Assembly (NCBI GenBank): GCA_029858255.1
Contig: JAOUFJ010000005.1
Span: 1 to 64,000, forward strand
Length of the DNA: 64,000 bases
From: a candidate division WOR-3 bacterium
GTDB taxonomy: Bacteria; Hydrothermota; Tepidihabitantia; SM23-42
Reading direction: 5' to 3'
Each line of letters opens with the position of its first letter. The stretch's first letter is position 1. The position numbers were made by a program, and so were the translations under genes. Shown here piece by piece: positions 60,903 to 64,000 of this stretch. The notes under the pieces were generated by a model. That model worked only from the letters and a program-made list of their open reading frames with translations, did no database searches and was not told the DNA's origin.

Positions 60903-61808
60903 CTAATCTACTATCGCTTCTGCGGATAGAATGTAGTTGATGGGGTTTACAGCACTGTGGGACAGGCGAACTTCATAATGGAGATGAGGTCCGGTCGATC
61001 TGCCCGTGTTTCCTACATATCCAATGACGTCACCGCGTCTTACCTGCATGCCGGAATTGACTCTGACACGTTGACAATGGGCGTACATTGTCATGAATCC
61101 GTACCCGTGGTCGATTTCGACACACAAACCATAATCTTTTTTGTTACCTGCGTATCGAACGATACCGCTGGCAGGAGATACAATGGGGGTGCCAGTAGGT
61201 GCGGCAATATCCAATCCCTCGTGCATTTTCACCAGGCCGGTAAATGGATCGACCTGATAGCCGTAGCCGCGGATCATCCATCCCTGCACCGGCATGATCG
61301 ATGGCGTGTGATCCCTGAGAAATGCCTTCTCACGAAGAAAGTTAACCAGCTCCACGTAGCTCGTTCTTTGGAGACGGGCTCGACCGACAAGATTATCCAG
61401 CGTTTCCGAGATGTAGGTGAGGTTTTTCTTAACATTCGCGGACAGATCTTCCTGCGCGAATTCAGGCGTAAACCCTCCCACTCCCATATCGCGCAGTTCT
61501 TCATCGATCGGCTTGAGCGGTGCATAGGTACGGAGCTTGTTGTCATAGATCTTAATGCTGTCGATCACCGTCTGCAGACCAGAGAGTTCATTCTCAATTC
61601 GTTCAATCTCTTCCTGCACGACACGATTTTCGTTCAGAACCTGTGACAACCGGTTACGGTCGACTTCCTTCTTTGCATAACTGGTCAGGCTGTAGAAGAA
61701 AGATGTGATTATCAGCACACACACGACCGTGATGACTATCAAATACCCCGTTTTGATGCGGAGATTCGTAGTTTTGCTTCCCTTTCCAGGTATTAAAATA
61801 ATGTCCAA
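60903..61808 (-). CDS. M23-family (LytM) envelope peptidase
   Basis: 301 aa. One N-terminal membrane segment (TGYLIVITVVCVLIITSFFYSL, residues about 20-42), then coiled coil (LSQVLNENRVVQEEIERIENELSGL) and the C-terminal M23 domain: KMHEGLDIAAPTGTPI (zinc His and Asp), MTMYAHCQ and GPHLHYEV (HxH). All metal ligands are present, so it is probably an active peptidoglycan endopeptidase or an activator of division amidases. TTG start preceded by CCGGAGC; nadA follows in the same transcript. Confidence 0.93.
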   Translation of the reverse strand: MDIILIPGKGSKTTNLRIKTGYLIVITVVCVLIITSFFYSLTSYAKKEVDRNRLSQVLNENRVVQEEIERIENELSGLQTVIDSIKIYDNKLRTYAPLKPIDEELRDMGVGGFTPEFAQEDLSANVKKNLTYISETLDNLVGRARLQRTSYVELVNFLREKAFLRDHTPSIMPVQGWMIRGYGYQVDPFTGLVKMHEGLDIAAPTGTPIVSPASGIVRYAGNKKDYGLCVEIDHGYGFMTMYAHCQRVRVNSGMQVRRGDVIGYVGNTGRSTGPHLHYEVRLSHSAVNPINYILSAEAIVD

Positions 61809-61824
61809 ATCTTTGCTCCGGCTA

Positions 61825-61852
61825 ATTATACCGAGTCACCATAGAAAGTCAA
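61825..61852 (-). promoter_or_regulatory. Promoter of the M23-nadA unit
   Basis: TTGACT (61847-61852), 16 bp, TATAAT (61825-61830), leader of about 10-16 nt with a GGAG site before TTG 61808. Confidence 0.8.
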
Positions 61853-61863
61853 GCATACCGGTA

Positions 61864-63546
61864 TCATTCCCTGTCCATCGGTATTTTGACTTTTTTATCG
61901 TGAGCGAAGCGGATTGCCGCTTCATAGCCAGCATCGAAGTGGCGCGCGATACCGATACCCGGGTCATTTGTCAGTACTCGGTTGATACGCTCGTCCATGT
62001 CAGCGGTGCCGTCGCAAACCAGCACCTGTCCTGCGTGGATCGAGTAACCGATGCCGACTCCGCCGCCGTGGTGTACCGAAACCCATGAGGCACCTGAAGC
62101 GGTATTCAGCAGACCGTTCAGAATTGGCCAGTCAGCTATAGCATCTGAACCGTCGAGCATTCCTTCGGTCTCGCGATAAGGTGACGCTACCGAACCGGTG
62201 TCCAGGTGGTCCCTGCCTATTACTATCGGGGCAGCGATCTTGCCGGTTCTTACGAGGCGGTTTATCTCCATGCCGAACCGGTCACGCTCACCATATCCGA
62301 GCCACATGATACGAGCCGGCAAACCCTGGAAAGGGATTTTCTTCTGCGCCAGTTCGATCCATCTGCGTATCGACGGGTCGCCACCGAACATCTTGAGGAC
62401 GACTCCGTCCAGATTGTGTATATCGCGCTTATCGCCAGACAATGCCGCCCATCGGAAAGGACCGCGTCCATGACAGAACAGAGGTCTGATGTATTCGGGC
62501 ACGAAACCCGGTATTGCGAAGGGATTTTCGACGCCGGCTTTCTTTGCCTGCCCGCGTATGTTGTTACCATAGTCGAAAGCAACCGCTCCTTTCTTCTGTA
62601 TCTCGAGCATTGCCTCCATCTGTCTGGCGATCGATTCGAGCGCGCGTTTCTTGTATTCTTCAGGATCTCTTGCACGCAACGAGTTGGCGTCGTCGAGGCT
62701 CATGCCACCCGGAACATATCCGTTCAATTCATCATGTGCCGATGTCTGGTCGGTCAGGATGTCGGGTATGATATTTCTCTTCAGGAGTTCGGGTTCGATT
62801 TCAGATGTGTTACCGACCAGACCGACCGAACGCGGTTGTTTTCTCTTCACCGCTTCAAAGACAAGATCGAGGGCCTCGTCAAGATCGTCAACCATGAAAT
62901 CGCAAAAACCCTGGTCAACGCGCTTCCGAATGCGTGCTGGATCAACTTCGATAGCGAGGATCACGCCCTCATTCATAGTGGCAGCCAGGGGTTGGGCGCC
63001 GCTCATTCCACCCATGCCTCCGGTTAGAATCCACTTGCCTTTCAAACTTCCACCAAAGTGTTGCCGCGCGCATGCGGCAAAGGTCTCATAAGTTCCTTGA
63101 ATAATGCCTTGAGTGCCGATGTAGATCCATGAACCCGCAGTCATCTGTCCGTACATAATCAGACCGAGCGCTTCGAGTTTACGGAAATAATCCCAATTTG
63201 CCCAGTTGGGCACTAGCAGCGAGTTTGCGATCAGTACCCGGGGCGCATGTTTGAACGTACGGAAAACGCCGACTGGCTTGCCCGACTGGACCAGTAGTGT
63301 TTCATCGTTCTCGAGTTTCCTGAGTGTGTCAACGATCGCGTTGTAGCATTTCCAGTTCCGGGCGGCTCTACCGCTTCCTCCATAGACGACCAGTTCTTCT
63401 GGTTTTTCTGCGACCTCAGGATCGAGGTTGTTCTGCAGCATCCGGAGCGCAGCCTCTTGTTGCCAGCTCTTGCACGTTATTTTGGTTCCATGTGGTGCGG
63501 ATACAGGTTTGTACGCGTAATCTTTGATGGTACTGGTTTTCTTCAT
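61864..63546 (-). CDS. hutU: Urocanate hydratase
   Basis: 560 aa, normal length. NAD-binding and active-site blocks: [109 protein letters not shown] and [14 protein letters not shown]. The catalytic Cys lies in PLFCHGRG. Converts urocanate to imidazolonepropionate in histidine breakdown. No other hut gene in the window. ATG with AGGAGG and its own promoter. Confidence 0.97.
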   Translation of the reverse strand: MKKTSTIKDYAYKPVSAPHGTKITCKSWQQEAALRMLQNNLDPEVAEKPEELVVYGGSGRAARNWKCYNAIVDTLRKLENDETLLVQSGKPVGVFRTFKHAPRVLIANSLLVPNWANWDYFRKLEALGLIMYGQMTAGSWIYIGTQGIIQGTYETFAACARQHFGGSLKGKWILTGGMGGMSGAQPLAATMNEGVILAIEVDPARIRKRVDQGFCDFMVDDLDEALDLVFEAVKRKQPRSVGLVGNTSEIEPELLKRNIIPDILTDQTSAHDELNGYVPGGMSLDDANSLRARDPEEYKKRALESIARQMEAMLEIQKKGAVAFDYGNNIRGQAKKAGVENPFAIPGFVPEYIRPLFCHGRGPFRWAALSGDKRDIHNLDGVVLKMFGGDPSIRRWIELAQKKIPFQGLPARIMWLGYGERDRFGMEINRLVRTGKIAAPIVIGRDHLDTGSVASPYRETEGMLDGSDAIADWPILNGLLNTASGASWVSVHHGGGVGIGYSIHAGQVLVCDGTADMDERINRVLTNDPGIGIARHFDAGYEAAIRFAHDKKVKIPMDRE

Positions 63547-63561
63547 GAGACCTCCTGGTTC

Positions 63562-63590
63562 ATTCTATGTGAAAAAGAATGATTTGTCAA
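63562..63590 (-). promoter_or_regulatory. Promoter of hutU
   Basis: TTGACA (63585-63590), 17 bp, TAGAAT (63562-63567), short leader with a CAGGAGG site. Confidence 0.7.
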
Positions 63591-63625
63591 GTTGACCGCC
63601 CTCGGTGTACTTGTCTCAGCTGTTG

Positions 63626-63653
63626 TTGACTCACCGTGCAAAATATGTATAAT
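63626..63653 (+). promoter_or_regulatory. Promoter of the right-edge lipoprotein gene, leaderless type
   Basis: TTGACT (63626-63631), 16 bp, TATAAT (63648-63653), seven bases to ATG 63661, no ribosome site. Confidence 0.85.
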
Positions 63654-63660
63654 AGCCAGG

Positions 63661-64000
63661 ATGAAAAAAATTGTATTGTTGGTGTTCATGTTATTGCTGA
63701 CTTGCGTTTCGAATGAATCGAAGGCAAAAAGGATACTCGACCAGGGGTTGAGCGATGCATCGCCCTTTGTACGGGTCAGTGCGGCAAAAGCGTTGATGAT
63801 GCTTGGCGATGTTCGGGGTAACAGACTGCTGATGGAAATGGCCGCGCAGGATGAAACAGAGCTGCAGGTGAACGCACTGAATGCTCTATACGAGGCAGGC
63901 TATGGAGAGCTCGAGCCGGTGGTGATCGGCCTGTGCAGTAACCCAAGCGCGGCTATTCGCGAGGCGGCATACCGGATCGTGGCTTCGAGCGATGAGCAGG
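63661..64000 (+). CDS. Lipoprotein with HEAT-like repeats (cut by window edge)
   Basis: 113 codons visible, open at the right edge. Lipoprotein signal MKKIVLLVFMLLLTC with lipobox LLTC (Cys15). The rest is alpha-helical repeats of HEAT type: SDASPFVRVSAAKALMMLGD, QDETELQVNALNALYEAGY and NPSAAIREAAYRIVAS. HEAT-repeat lipoproteins usually act as binding scaffolds in the envelope; the partner is unknown. Directly behind a strong promoter, so it starts at its own 5' end. Confidence 0.85.
   Translation, partial: MKKIVLLVFMLLLTCVSNESKAKRILDQGLSDASPFVRVSAAKALMMLGDVRGNRLLMEMAAQDETELQVNALNALYEAGYGELEPVVIGLCSNPSAAIREAAYRIVASSDEQ

Noticed and set aside
62206-63027. 273-codon plus-strand frame opposite hutU
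   Set aside because: Shadow of the urocanate hydratase gene, whose conserved motifs run through the whole stretch.

Overview
The window reads as a piece of chromosome from an uncultured, diderm (Gram-negative-type) bacterium. Secreted proteins carry signal peptides and a shared C-terminal beta-sandwich of the FlgD-like / type IX 'type A' sorting kind, and there is a predicted outer-membrane barrel protein, a SpoIID-type amidase-enhancer protein and an envelope M23 peptidase. The combination of tandem C25 (gingipain-like), M28 and M14 secreted peptidases with this tail resembles genomes of candidate division WOR-3 / Stahlbacteria. That placement is inference only, because no rRNA gene is present. 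Gene density is high, with many 1-8 nt overlaps and GTG/TTG starts. I found no tRNA, rRNA, CRISPR array or transposase gene.

Layout. 1-16249 (minus strand): a secreted peptidase island with the start of one C25 protein at the left edge, two full C25-like paralogs, an M28 peptidase and two M14 carboxypeptidases, separated by a family of imperfect inverted repeats. 16423-21098 (plus): Nudix hydrolase, YhaO/YhaN-like nuclease-ATPase pair, Rsm22-like methyltransferase. 21153-24629 (minus): CsgG-like/barrel envelope protein, uridine-kinase-like protein, YggS. 24730-27346: L28, UbiA-family prenyltransferase, HU (minus), 6-phosphofructokinase. 27375-30861 (minus): nadE-hppA-radC. 31162-33549 (minus): secreted beta-helix protein. 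33717-44152: PolX, butyrate kinase, IorAB, two GNAT enzymes, TIM-barrel isomerase-like protein, RarD-like permease, RecO, THEP1-type NTPase. 44192-46548 (minus): HtrA-like protease and MFS transporter. 46995-48701: secreted Asp-box protein. 48711-57185: MnmA (minus), then rsmI, a CDP-alcohol phosphatidyltransferase, hflX, delta-prime, a Mut7-C protein, SpoIID and a TPR/coiled-coil membrane protein. 57205-63546 (minus): rho-rpmE-prfB, M23-nadA and hutU. A lipoprotein gene runs off the right edge.

How it fits together. Secreted peptidases, urocanate hydratase, indolepyruvate:ferredoxin oxidoreductase, butyrate kinase and a K+-dependent type membrane pyrophosphatase suggest a protein- and amino-acid-fermenting life with pyrophosphate-linked ion pumping. 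This is inference from gene content.

Most notable signals. (1) Strong sigma70-type promoters (TTGACA, mostly 16 bp, TATAAT) lie so close to many start codons (5-12 nt after the -10 box) that those mRNAs must be leaderless or nearly so, including genes starting with GTG or TTG; other genes have long leaders with good Shine-Dalgarno sites. (2) prfB carries a classic programmed +1 frameshift site. (3) The peptidase genes share exchangeable C-terminal modules and show abrupt blocks of extreme strand-asymmetric base composition. (4) Several intergenic repeat families occur, including a 135 bp element with 32 bp inverted ends.
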